Below, piece by piece: positions 17,490-26,905 of a stretch of DNA of 41,763 nt (positions are counted from its first letter, which is position 1; every line of letters begins with the position of its first letter). Source of the stretch: an uncultured Actinomycetes bacterium (GTDB taxonomy: Bacteria; Actinomycetota; Actinomycetes; Nanopelagicales; Nanopelagicaceae); assembly GCA_903954055.1 (NCBI GenBank), contig CAJBMC010000097.1:1-41763 (forward strand), written 5' to 3'. The notes beneath the pieces were generated by a model. The model searched no databases and was not told where the DNA came from. It saw only the letters and a program-made list of their open reading frames with translations. A program made the position numbers and the translations under genes.

Positions 17490-20339
17490 ATGTCAGATAC
17501 GGTCATCAATCGACCAACATCGAAGGTTAAGGGCGGCAAGGGCTTAACTATCGAACGCATCTATACAAACGAGGGCATCCATCCTTATGACGAGGTCACA
17601 TGGGATCGCCGCGACGTTGTACAGCAGAACTGGAAGACAGGCGAAGTTGTTTTCGAACAACGCGGCGTCGAGTACCCAGATTTCTGGTCAGTCAACGCAT
17701 CGACAATCGTTACAACAAAGTATTTCCGCGGAGCAGTCGGCGCTGAGAACCGTGAATGGTCTCTCAAGCAGGTCATCGATCGCGTAGTCCTTACCTATAC
17801 AAAGGCAGGACGTGAGAACGGTTACTTCGCAACTGATGCGGATGCAACAATCTTCGAGCACGAGCTCACACATATGCTCTTGCATCAGATCTTCTCATTC
17901 AACTCACCAGTGTGGTTCAACGTTGGAACAGCAGCGCCTCAGCAGGTATCTGCATGCTTCATCTTGTCTGTTGACGACACAATGGATTCAATCCTTAACT
18001 GGTACCGCGAAGAAGGAATGATCTTTAAGGGCGGTTCTGGTGCCGGTCTTAACCTTTCACGTATTCGTTCATCAAAGGAACTTCTCAAGTCAGGTGGAAC
18101 AGCTTCTGGTCCTGTTTCATTTATGCGTGGTGCTGATGCATCTGCAGGAACAATCAAATCTGGTGGCGCAACCCGTCGCGCTGCAAAGATGGTAGTTCTC
18201 GATGTTGATCACCCAGATATCGAAGAATTTATCGAGACTAAGGTTTCAGAAGAAGACAAGATTCGCGCACTCCGCGATGCTGGCTTCGATATGGACCTCG
18301 GTGGCAAGGACATCATCTCTGTTCAGTATCAGAACGCTAACAACTCAGTCCGTGTTTCAGATGAGTTCATGCGCGCATACGAGAACGGCTCAGAGTTCGG
18401 TCTTAAGGCACGTTCAACTGGTGAAGTAATCGAGACAACAGATGCAAAGAAGCTCTTCCGCAAGATGGCAGAAGCTGCATGGGCATGTGCTGATCCTGGA
18501 ATCCAGTACGACGACACCATCAATGATTGGCACACAAACCCAGAGTCAGGTCGCATCAATGCGTCAAACCCTTGCTCTGAGTACATGTCACTTGATAACT
18601 CATCATGTAACTTGGCTTCACTTAACTTGATGAAGTTCCTCAAGTCAGATGGTTCATTCGATGCAAAGACATTCGGTCGCGCAGCAGAGCTCATCATCAC
18701 AGCGATGGATATCTCAATCTGTTTCGCAGACTTCCCAACTGAGGCAATCGGTGTCACAACTCGTGCATACCGTCAGCTCGGTATCGGATATGCAAACCTC
18801 GGTGCCCTCCTTATGGCATCAGGCCTTGCATACGACTCAGAGGGTGGACGCGCACTTGCTGGTGCGATTACATCATTGATGTCAGGTATTACATACAAGC
18901 GTTCAGCAGAGCTCGCTGGCATCGTTGGAGCATACGAAGGCTTCGCGCCAAATGCTGCAGCACATGCACGCGTAATGCGTAAGCACGCAGCTGCTTCATC
19001 TGCAGCACAGCACCAGACCACACTCGATATCGATGTATGGGCTGAAGCTAACAAGGCGTGGGATGCATGTCTTTCAACAGGTGATAAGAACGGATGGCGC
19101 AATGCGCAGATCTCAGTTCTTGCACCAACCGGAACAATCGGTTTGATGATGGATTGCGATACAACAGGTATCGAGCCAGACTTCTCACTCGTTAAGTTCA
19201 AGAAGCTCGTCGGTGGCGGCTCAATGCAGATCGTTAACCAGACAGTCCCACAGGCGCTTCGCAAGCTCGGTTACACAGAAGAGACAATCGAGGCAATCGT
19301 CGAGTTCATCGCAGCAAACGGTCACGTGATCGATGCTCCAGGACTTAAGACAGAGCACTACGACGTCTTCGACTGCGCACTTGGTGCACGTTCAATCGCA
19401 CCTATGGGCCACGTCCGCATGATGGCTGCATGTCAGCCATTCTTGTCAGGTGCTATCTCAAAGACAGTTAACCTCCCAGAGGATGCAACTGTTGAAGAGG
19501 TAGAAGAGGTTTACTACCAGGGTTGGAAGATGGGCCTCAAGGCGCTCGCGGTCTACCGCGATAACTGCAAGGTTGGTCAGCCACTCTCTGATGGCAAGGC
19601 GAAGAAGAAGGAAGCTCCTGTTGCAGAAGCAGCAAAGCCAGTTCGTAAGCGCCTTCCAAAGTCACGCCCTGCAACAACAACATCATTCTCAGTTGGTGGC
19701 GCAGAGGGTTACATGACAGCTGGAGCATATGAAGATGGCGCACTTGGCGAGGTCTTCTTAAAGCTCGGCAAGCAGGGTTCAACTCTTGCTGGTGTTATGG
19801 ATGCATTCTCAATCGCAGTATCGATCGGCCTTCAGTATGGAGTACCGCTTGAGACATTCGTAGAGAAGTTCACAAACCTTCGCTTCGAGCCAGCAGGTAT
19901 GACAGATGATAAGGACATCCGCATGGCACAGTCCATGATGGATTACATCTTCCGTCGCCTCGCACTTGATTACCTACCATTTGAAGAGCGTTCAGCAATG
20001 GGCCTCTACACAGTCGCAGAGCGCGAAGCAGCACTTAACAATGGTGGCGAGTATGCACCCTTGACAGCTGTATCGAGTGCGAGTGTTGATACCCCAAAAG
20101 CAGTAGCTGCTCCTGTGGCGGCTCCTGTGGTTGCAAAGGTTGAAACACCTGCAGCTCCAGTAGCAGTCAAGATTGAAGCAGCTCCACTTGCTCCGACTAT
20201 TGGATCATCATCCGATCTCCTCGAATCAATGGGAATCAAGTCAGATGCTCCACTATGTATGACATGTGGTGTGAAGATGCGTATGTCAGGTGCATGCTTC
20301 GTATGCGAAGGTTGCGGCAACACATCAGGTTGCAGCTAA
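17490..20339 (+). CDS. nrdJ: Adenosylcobalamin-dependent (class II) ribonucleotide reductase
   Basis: NPCSEYMSLDNSSCNLASLNL, APTGTIGLMMDCDTTGIEPDF, C-terminal CMTCGVKM...CEGCGNTSGCS. Confidence 0.97.
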   Translation: MSDTVINRPTSKVKGGKGLTIERIYTNEGIHPYDEVTWDRRDVVQQNWKTGEVVFEQRGVEYPDFWSVNASTIVTTKYFRGAVGAENREWSLKQVIDRVVLTYTKAGRENGYFATDADATIFEHELTHMLLHQIFSFNSPVWFNVGTAAPQQVSACFILSVDDTMDSILNWYREEGMIFKGGSGAGLNLSRIRSSKELLKSGGTASGPVSFMRGADASAGTIKSGGATRRAAKMVVLDVDHPDIEEFIETKVSEEDKIRALRDAGFDMDLGGKDIISVQYQNANNSVRVSDEFMRAYENGSEFGLKARSTGEVIETTDAKKLFRKMAEAAWACADPGIQYDDTINDWHTNPESGRINASNPCSEYMSLDNSSCNLASLNLMKFLKSDGSFDAKTFGRAAELIITAMDISICFADFPTEAIGVTTRAYRQLGIGYANLGALLMASGLAYDSEGGRALAGAITSLMSGITYKRSAELAGIVGAYEGFAPNAAAHARVMRKHAAASSAAQHQTTLDIDVWAEANKAWDACLSTGDKNGWRNAQISVLAPTGTIGLMMDCDTTGIEPDFSLVKFKKLVGGGSMQIVNQTVPQALRKLGYTEETIEAIVEFIAANGHVIDAPGLKTEHYDVFDCALGARSIAPMGHVRMMAACQPFLSGAISKTVNLPEDATVEEVEEVYYQGWKMGLKALAVYRDNCKVGQPLSDGKAKKKEAPVAEAAKPVRKRLPKSRPATTTSFSVGGAEGYMTAGAYEDGALGEVFLKLGKQGSTLAGVMDAFSIAVSIGLQYGVPLETFVEKFTNLRFEPAGMTDDKDIRMAQSMMDYIFRRLALDYLPFEERSAMGLYTVAEREAALNNGGEYAPLTAVSSASVDTPKAVAAPVAAPVVAKVETPAAPVAVKIEAAPLAPTIGSSSDLLESMGIKSDAPLCMTCGVKMRMSGACFVCEGCGNTSGCS

Positions 20340-20357
20340 AACTTGTCCTACCCCGTT

Positions 20358-20400
20358 CAAGAACCCCGTCTGAAATTCAGGCGGGGTTCTTGCTTTACTT
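20358..20400 (+). terminator. Intrinsic terminator after nrdJ
   Basis: CAAGAACCCCG ... CGGGGTTCTTG 11 bp stem followed by CTTTACTT. Confidence 0.85.
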
Positions 20401-20734
20401 AAAGTAGTTCTAGAAATTTAGAGAATTAAATTGAAAGTTCTCTCCTTGCGAGAGTACCTTTAGAAATGAAAGAACCGCTACTGAATTTGATTTTCATCAA
20501 TTCCAGCAGCGGCTCAATCACTCCCTGGGTTAGGAAGTATCTGAACGCCCGTCGTTTGCGCGACGGGCGTTCCTAATTTCTATTGCTAGAAGAATTAGTT
20601 TGCCTATCGTAGAAACGAGCGAGAGCCATTGAATTACTTTCATAACTCCTCCCTTCTCTACTCTGCGACGGATGTCTCAGAGAGATTCGGGTTTCACTTG
20701 AGTGACGGATCCGGATCGAGAAGGAAGTGGGAGC
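20397..20734 (+). repeat. Structured intergenic repeat element, copy A (candidate ncRNA or non-autonomous element)
   Basis: Collinear with 25710-26043; shares ACTTAAAGTAGTTCT at its 5' edge and a 40 bp identical core (20674-20713); multiple hairpins. Confidence 0.85.
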
Positions 20735-20842
20735 TGGCGAAAGGTAAATTAAGGCGCAGCCCGGATGCGGACGAATGTCGGTGCCTGTGGAGGAATCCGC
20801 TCGATTCATAAGAAAGGGCGGATGGGCTATATTTAGCGCATT

Positions 20843-20963
20843 GTTATCGGGGTCGATGTAATTTCGAACCGGCGGTTATAGTCCGCGACCCGCACGCAGC
20901 CAGCGCGCGGTTGACTCAGTGAAACTCTGAGACCGACGGTTAAAGTCCGGATGAGAGATAACG
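20843..20963 (+). promoter_or_regulatory. FMN riboswitch (RFN element)
   Basis: GTTATCGGGGTCGATGTAATTTCGAACCGGCGGTTATAGTCCGCGACCC...GGTTGACTCAGTGAAACTCTGAGACCGACGGTTAAAGTCCGGATGAGAGATAAC matches RFN consensus blocks. Confidence 0.96.
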
Positions 20964-20972
20964 ATTGAGTTT

Positions 20973-21012
20973 GGTGCACCCATTGTCGGGTGTACTGACC
21001 TTTGCTTTTGCT
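20973..21012 (+). terminator. Candidate riboswitch expression-platform terminator
   Basis: GGTGCACCC-ATTGTC-GGGTGTACT stem with TTTGCTTTTGCTT tail. Confidence 0.65.
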
Positions 21013-21052
21013 TACCCCCGATAACTCGTGCAACTTTATGCGAGGAGGGGAA

Positions 21053-22051
21053 ATGAATATCAACGATGCATATGCGCATCTACTATCCCTCTCTGCCGCA
21101 AACCTTGGTAAGACGGCGCCTAACCCGAATGTCTCGGCGGCTATCTATAGCGCAGATGGAACTTTGATTTCAGATGGCGCACATGACCGTCTGATTTCTC
21201 CAGATCATGCAGAAGTTATTGCGCTAAAGAAAGCAGGCGATGCCGCTCGTGGGGCGACGATTGTCGTTTCACTCGAACCTTGCAACCACACTGGTACTAC
21301 GGGTCCGTGTGTTGATGCGATTATCGAATCTGGAATTTCACATGTTATCTATGCAGTCAAAGATCCTAATCCCATTGCAGCTGGGGGAGCAGATCGTTTG
21401 AAAGCTGCTGGAATAGATGTGAAATTTATTGAAAGTTCTGAACTTCGTGGCGTGCAGCGCGCTTGGTTACATCGCATCGCAACCGGACGCCCATATTTTA
21501 TTTGGAAGGTCGCGGCAACCCTTGATGGTCGTATTGCAGCCAGTGATGGAACTTCCCAGTGGATTACTTCACCGCAATCACGTGACGATGTTCAGGTGTT
21601 GCGCGCGCAGGCAGATGCGATTCTGATCGGCACCGGAACTGCTATTGCCGACAATCCAACGCTTCGCCCACGAATTGAAGGCGCACCATCGCCGATTCGC
21701 ATCGTAATGGGTGGTCGTGATGTACCTGCTGATTTCAATCTCAATGATGGCAAGAGCCAGACCATATTCCTTAAGAGCCATTCAACAGACGATCTCTTGA
21801 AGGCACTGGATTACATTCCAGTAAATCAAGTACTTGTTGAGGCAGGACCTGGATTGGGTAGCTCGTTGATGGCTGCTGGGCTCATTGATGAAGTAGTTCT
21901 CTATCAAGCGCCAGTTGTTCTCGGTGGCGGCAAGAGTTGGCTTGAAGATATAGGAATCTCGACAATTGCTGATGCTCGCACCTTAACTTTAATTTCAACA
22001 GAAGTGATTGGTCCTGATGTGAAATTCCGTTACAGAGTGGAGAAGCGCTGA
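21053..22051 (+). CDS. ribD: Bifunctional diaminohydroxyphosphoribosylaminopyrimidine deaminase/reductase
   Basis: [35 protein letters not shown] deaminase motif; GAGGAGGGG SD before ATG; start trimmed from track 21002. Confidence 0.96.
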   Translation: MNINDAYAHLLSLSAANLGKTAPNPNVSAAIYSADGTLISDGAHDRLISPDHAEVIALKKAGDAARGATIVVSLEPCNHTGTTGPCVDAIIESGISHVIYAVKDPNPIAAGGADRLKAAGIDVKFIESSELRGVQRAWLHRIATGRPYFIWKVAATLDGRIAASDGTSQWITSPQSRDDVQVLRAQADAILIGTGTAIADNPTLRPRIEGAPSPIRIVMGGRDVPADFNLNDGKSQTIFLKSHSTDDLLKALDYIPVNQVLVEAGPGLGSSLMAAGLIDEVVLYQAPVVLGGGKSWLEDIGISTIADARTLTLISTEVIGPDVKFRYRVEKR

Positions 22052-22662
22052 TGTTTACTGGTTTAGTTGCAGAGCTTGGAGAAATCACTGCGATTTCGCG
22101 GGGAGAAACCTCTTCGGTCCTCACAGTCCATGCCCCTTTATTAACGCCAGAACTGGCCATAGGTGATTCCATTGCAGTAAATGGCACATGTTTAACTGCA
22201 ACCTCATTGACTGCAGACTCTTTCACCGCAGATGTCATGGTGCAGACGCTCTCTCTTACCTCACTCGGAAATCTTGAAGTCGGATCCCCGGTAAACCTCG
22301 AACTCGCTGCGCAGATGGATATGCGTATGGGTGGGCACATTGTGCAGGGCCATGTTGATGGCGTTGCAAAGGTCATTTCCCGCACGCCTGGCGAGAAGTG
22401 GGAGCAATTTATTATCGAAGTTCCTGCCGAACTATCTCGTTACATCGTCAATCAAGGTTCAATCTGCGTTGATGGAGTCTCGCTTACTGTTGGCGAAATT
22501 AACGATTCGAATAATCAAGTCACGCTCTGGCTGATTCCAGAAACTCTGGCAAATACCAATCTCGCTCAGAAAACGCCTGGAGATATCGTCAATATCGAAG
22601 TCGACATCTTGGCAAAGTATGTAGAACGACTGATTTCAAAGGGAGTTCGTAATGTCAATTAA
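22051..22662 (+). CDS. ribE: Riboflavin synthase alpha subunit
   Basis: [12 protein letters not shown]...GDSIAVNGTCLT...GGHIVQGHVDG. Confidence 0.96.
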   Translation: MFTGLVAELGEITAISRGETSSVLTVHAPLLTPELAIGDSIAVNGTCLTATSLTADSFTADVMVQTLSLTSLGNLEVGSPVNLELAAQMDMRMGGHIVQGHVDGVAKVISRTPGEKWEQFIIEVPAELSRYIVNQGSICVDGVSLTVGEINDSNNQVTLWLIPETLANTNLAQKTPGDIVNIEVDILAKYVERLISKGVRNVN

Positions 22663-23845
22663 AGCCGCACTTGAAGATTTTGCCGCAGGTAAATTTCTTA
22701 TCGTGACAGATGATGAATCTCGCGAAAATGAAGGCGATCTCATTGTTCTTGCGGAGAAGGTAACTTCCGAGCAGACAGCGTTTATGGTCCGCCATACAAC
22801 AGGAATTTTATGTGTGGCAATTGATAAAGCGACAGCTCGTCGGCTAGACCTTCCAATGATGTATGAGAACAGCCAAGATAAGCGACGTACTGCATTTACC
22901 GTCTCGATAGATTTAGCTGAAGGAATTAGTACTGGAGTAAGCGCAATTGAGCGCACTGCAACCATCAAGGCCTTGGCAGATAGCGCCACATTGCCTCATG
23001 ATTTTGCGCGTCCCGGTCATATCTTTCCTTTAGTGGCAGATGAGAATGGCCTTATCGGTCGTGGCGGCCATACCGAGGCGGGAATCGCACTTGCGCAATT
23101 GGTAGGAGCAAAACCTGCAGCCCTGCTCTCTGAAATCGTCAATGACGATGGATCGATGGCACGTGGAGATTCACTTCGCGCATTTGCCTCCGAGCATTCA
23201 ATCAAGACCATCACAATTGAAGAGCTGACCACTTACTGGCGCGAGAATTTCAAGGAAGAAAAATCTCTGCCTACGCTTAATTGGAGCATGGTGCAGCTTC
23301 CCGAAGGACCGTTTGATATCGCAACGTATCCGGCGCTCAAGGCACGCGATCACGTGATTGCTCGATTCGGTACGTCAGGCAAATCTCCGATGGTGCGCGT
23401 TCACTCTGAATGCTTCACTGGAGATGTACTCGGCTCGCTGCGTTGCGATTGCGGCGAACAATTGGCGCTTTCTAAGAAGTTAATTGCCGACCATGGTTTT
23501 GGATACATCATCTATATCCGTGACCACGAAGGCCGCGGCGTTGGTCTTGCAGAAAAGCTCAAGGCATATCAACTACAAGATCAGGGGCTCGATACAGTCG
23601 AGGCAAATGTAAAGCTTGGTCATCCTATCGATGCCCGCGATTGGAGCGATGTCATTGAGATCATGCATTCATTGGCGATTACAGATTTAACGCTGCTCAC
23701 TAATAACCCGCAGAAGGTTTCTGTCTTAACAGATGCAGGTTTTAAGGTGAAGCAACAGAACCTTGCGGCCCAGATCCATGAATTTAATAGTCGCTATATC
23801 GAAACAAAACGAGAAAAGCTCGGACACGAAAGAGGTAATGCATAA
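22652..23845 (+). CDS. ribBA: 3,4-DHBP synthase / GTP cyclohydrolase II
   Basis: DDESRENEGDL...RPGHIFPL; GCHII part VRVHSECFTGDVLGSLRCDCGEQL. Confidence 0.97.
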   Translation: MSIKAALEDFAAGKFLIVTDDESRENEGDLIVLAEKVTSEQTAFMVRHTTGILCVAIDKATARRLDLPMMYENSQDKRRTAFTVSIDLAEGISTGVSAIERTATIKALADSATLPHDFARPGHIFPLVADENGLIGRGGHTEAGIALAQLVGAKPAALLSEIVNDDGSMARGDSLRAFASEHSIKTITIEELTTYWRENFKEEKSLPTLNWSMVQLPEGPFDIATYPALKARDHVIARFGTSGKSPMVRVHSECFTGDVLGSLRCDCGEQLALSKKLIADHGFGYIIYIRDHEGRGVGLAEKLKAYQLQDQGLDTVEANVKLGHPIDARDWSDVIEIMHSLAITDLTLLTNNPQKVSVLTDAGFKVKQQNLAAQIHEFNSRYIETKREKLGHERGNA

Positions 23846-24294
23846 TGGCCGGACACGCACCTGAAATCGCAATCAAGAAGCACCCTAAGGCGAAGGTAGC
23901 CATCATCTCTTCTTCATGGCATCCAGATCTCTGTGGTGACCTCATCGCAGGCGCACGTCGCGCACTTGAAGCTGCGCAGGTAAAGAAGATAAAGATCATT
24001 TACGTGCCAGGATCATTTGAGATTCCACTTGCGGCACAGAAGGCCTTTGAAGATGGCTTTGATGCAGTGGTTGCAGTTGGCCTGGTGTTGAAGGGCGAGA
24101 CTCCGCACTTTGACTATGTCTGTCAGGGAGTGACTCAAGGGGTCATCGATGTGCAGCTGAAGTTCTCCAAGCCAATCGGCTACGGCGTTTTGATGTGCAA
24201 TGACCTCGATCAAGCTATCGCTCGATCAGGAGTTCCTGGATCTAAAGAAGATAAGGGTTACGACGCAGCGATTGCTGCACTAGCTTTTCTCTAA
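23845..24294 (+). CDS. ribH: 6,7-dimethyl-8-ribityllumazine synthase
   Basis: YVPGSFEIPLAAQKAFEDGFDAVVAVGLVLKGETPHFDYVC. Confidence 0.97.
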   Translation: MAGHAPEIAIKKHPKAKVAIISSSWHPDLCGDLIAGARRALEAAQVKKIKIIYVPGSFEIPLAAQKAFEDGFDAVVAVGLVLKGETPHFDYVCQGVTQGVIDVQLKFSKPIGYGVLMCNDLDQAIARSGVPGSKEDKGYDAAIAALAFL

Positions 24295-24315
24295 TCTTGG
24301 CTTAGCATTTTCGCC

Positions 24316-25707
24316 ATGAGTCAATCAACTGTTGAAACCCTTGGCGTCGACACCATCCCAGAGTCAGAGCGCACCGCAAAACCCTCGAGCATCATCCCGA
24401 TTTTTCTTGGATCCAACATGGCGCTCTCGGTTATGGTCTTTGGTTGGCTCGCAGTTCTCTATGGACTCAGCTGGTGGCAGTCAGTATCTGCAATTCTTGT
24501 GGGAACGGTAGTTGCGGCGCTCTTCGTTTCATCGTCGGCCCTTCTTGGATGGACCGGTGCTACCAACAACTCAGTTGCATCTGGCGCAATCTTTGGCGTG
24601 CGAGGAAGATTGGTCGCATCCTTTGTTGGATTACTTCTCTGCATTCAATACGTCGCACTCACCGTGTGGACCGGGGGAGAGATCATCTCTTCTGGATGGG
24701 CGCGGATCTCAAGTGGCAAAGTCACTGATGGGTTATTGGTTACCGGATATCTGATCATCGCACTAGCAACGGTTGCATTTGCGATTCTCGGCTATAAATA
24801 TTTGGTAAAACTCAATAACATCATCGTCTATGCCATGTATGCGCTAGCTGTTTTATCGATTATTGCCCTAAGCAATTCATTCGATTTCAACTATGCCGGA
24901 ACTCCCGACATGTATGCCCTCGGTACTTTCTGGCCTACTTGGTTATTGGCAGTCCTCACTTGTGGCGCAGCAGGACCAATCTCAGTTGTTACTCAGACCG
25001 GTGACTGGACCCGTTATGTATCGGGTGCGGCAAAGAAGTCTGAAGTAGTACGTAGCGCTTTCTGGGCAATGTCGATTGGCCTGGCAGTTCCCACTCTCTT
25101 CGGTGCATTCATCGCAGTTGCAGCATTCGATGAGAATTCATTTGTTGCCGGCTATGTTGCAGGTTCGCCAACGTGGTTATTGATTCCATTATTGCTCGTT
25201 GGTTTTGTTGGCTCTCTTGGACAGGGATCGGTCAATCTGTACTCAATGGGACTAGATATGGATGCAATCTTGCCTCGACTCTCACGTCTGCAATCAACGC
25301 TACTGGTCTCTGGCGTTGCAACCGGTTTGGTCTTCATCGGAAAGTTTGTTTACGACGCAGAAGCAGCAGTGACTAATGCATGTCTATTCTTAACCGCGCT
25401 CGGTACGGCATGGGTAGCAATTGCACTCTTTGGCTATTTCCGAATGGGCGGAACATTTCATAAAGAAGATCTGCAGGTTTTTAATAAGCGTAAGCAAGGC
25501 GGACTCTATTGGTATCAAGCGGGTTGGTCGCTTAAGGCTACGGTCTCATGGTTAGTTGCAAGTGCTAGCGGAATCCTTGGTATCTCAAGTGTTGATTACA
25601 CAGGTCCTATTGCAAATGCACTAGGCGGTGTTGATGTTTCAGTGATTGCTCCAGCAGTTGTTGGAATCGCGATCTACTGGATCTGGGATATCGCAGAAGG
25701 TAAATAG
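24316..25707 (+). CDS. NCS1-family purine/cytosine-type permease
   Basis: ~12 TM segments; TQTGDWTRYV and SLGQGSVNLYSMGLDMDAI resemble NCS1/codB-type permeases. Confidence 0.85.
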   Translation: MSQSTVETLGVDTIPESERTAKPSSIIPIFLGSNMALSVMVFGWLAVLYGLSWWQSVSAILVGTVVAALFVSSSALLGWTGATNNSVASGAIFGVRGRLVASFVGLLLCIQYVALTVWTGGEIISSGWARISSGKVTDGLLVTGYLIIALATVAFAILGYKYLVKLNNIIVYAMYALAVLSIIALSNSFDFNYAGTPDMYALGTFWPTWLLAVLTCGAAGPISVVTQTGDWTRYVSGAAKKSEVVRSAFWAMSIGLAVPTLFGAFIAVAAFDENSFVAGYVAGSPTWLLIPLLLVGFVGSLGQGSVNLYSMGLDMDAILPRLSRLQSTLLVSGVATGLVFIGKFVYDAEAAVTNACLFLTALGTAWVAIALFGYFRMGGTFHKEDLQVFNKRKQGGLYWYQAGWSLKATVSWLVASASGILGISSVDYTGPIANALGGVDVSVIAPAVVGIAIYWIWDIAEGK

Positions 25708-25709
25708 GT

Positions 25710-26043
25710 ACTTAAAGTAGTTCTCATTCCAAGTAATTTTCTATATGTTTCTAGAGCAAGGCAGGTGTAATCTTTCGAATGAAAGAACCGCTAGCGAAAT
25801 TGATTCGCATCAACTCCACTAGCGGCTCAATCGCTTCCGGTGGATCAGAAGCTTGATTAACGTCCGTTGCTTTCGCGGCGGGCGTTTCTCATTTCTAATG
25901 CTAGAAGGAGCAATTTCCCGAGTGTTGTCACGAGAGAAATCCAATCAAGAATCTTCATCACATCTCCCTTCTCTACTCTGAGACGAGCGTCTCAGAGAGA
26001 TTCGGGTTTCACTTGAGTGACGGATCCGAATGAAGTAGGGAGC
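25710..26043 (+). repeat. Structured intergenic repeat element, copy B
   Basis: Collinear with 20397-20734; begins 3 bp after the permease stop codon; 40 bp identical core at 25989-26028. Confidence 0.85.
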
Positions 26044-26110
26044 GGAAGCATGGGAAACTTAGAGTTAATTGGCGGCTTCGAAAGATGCAGTTGGTGTAGC
26101 TGTGGATGAC

Positions 26111-26887
26111 TTAAGCGACAAGAAGTGAACGCTTTGAAAGCCCCATCCAGAAGCCTTCAATAAGCGTCTCTGGTGCTGCATCAATATCGTTGCCTGCTCC
26201 CAGTGCCACAAAGAGCGGTGTGAAATGTTCGACCGTTGGATGTGCATATTGCACAGCTGGCGCTAGATCTTTATATGCAGCCAGTGAATCGATATCGCCC
26301 TTTGCTAGTCGCTCTGCTGCCCAAGCATCGAACTCAGTCGACCAGCCTGGAGCCTTTGCATCAAATGACCAATCACGAATAAATGGAAGTCCATGAGTCA
26401 TAAATCCAGAGCCGATAATTAAGACACCTTCATCGCGAAGTGGCGCTAAGCGACGACCAATTTCAATCAACTTTCCAGGATCAGATGTAGGCATTGAGAG
26501 TTGCAATACCGGAATGTCATGATCTGGATACATCACTCGCAATGGAACCCATGCGCCATGATCGAGTCCACGCTTTGATTCGTGTAGCGGTTCAGATTTT
26601 GGCATCATCGCAGCGATACGTGATGCAAGAGCTGTTGCATCGGGTGTCTGGTATGTCATCTCAAAGAACTTCTGCGCAAAGCCACCGAAGTCATAGACCA
26701 GGGGAGTACCGGCGTAAGGGCTAGAGATTGCAATCGGTGCTGATTCCCAATGTGCAGAGACGATCAAGATTGCCTTCGGCTTATCAAACTTCTGTGAAAT
26801 CGAGGCGAGCTCGCCACTCCAGATGGGATCATCAAGGAGCAGAGGTGCGCCATGGCCGATATAGAGCGCAGGCATCTTGGTAGTCAT
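26111..26887 (-). CDS. 4,5-DOPA dioxygenase-type class III extradiol ring-cleavage dioxygenase
   Basis: MPALYIGHGAPLLLDDP...ILIVSAHWES...LDHGAWVPLRVMYPDHDIPVLQLS...GSGFMTHGL. Confidence 0.93.
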   Translation of the reverse strand: MTTKMPALYIGHGAPLLLDDPIWSGELASISQKFDKPKAILIVSAHWESAPIAISSPYAGTPLVYDFGGFAQKFFEMTYQTPDATALASRIAAMMPKSEPLHESKRGLDHGAWVPLRVMYPDHDIPVLQLSMPTSDPGKLIEIGRRLAPLRDEGVLIIGSGFMTHGLPFIRDWSFDAKAPGWSTEFDAWAAERLAKGDIDSLAAYKDLAPAVQYAHPTVEHFTPLFVALGAGNDIDAAPETLIEGFWMGLSKRSLLVA

Positions 26888-26905
26888 AGCTGCAGGATAG
26901 CAGAA

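Noticed and set aside
18329-18757. 142 aa minus-strand ORF
   Set aside because: Also antisense within nrdJ, no recognisable motif.
18773-19264. 163 aa minus-strand ORF
   Set aside because: Fully antisense to the strongly supported nrdJ; low-complexity Ala/Ser/Arg-rich translation typical of shadow ORFs.
20573-20809. 78 aa minus-strand ORF over the repeat element
   Set aside because: Lies across hairpins of the structured element; no comparable protein is conserved in copy B, so the element is better read as non-coding.
20397-26043. Insertion sequence or composite transposon explanation for the direct repeats
   Set aside because: No transposase ORF, no clear terminal inverted repeats and no obvious target-site duplication around either copy; retained only as a repeat/structured element.
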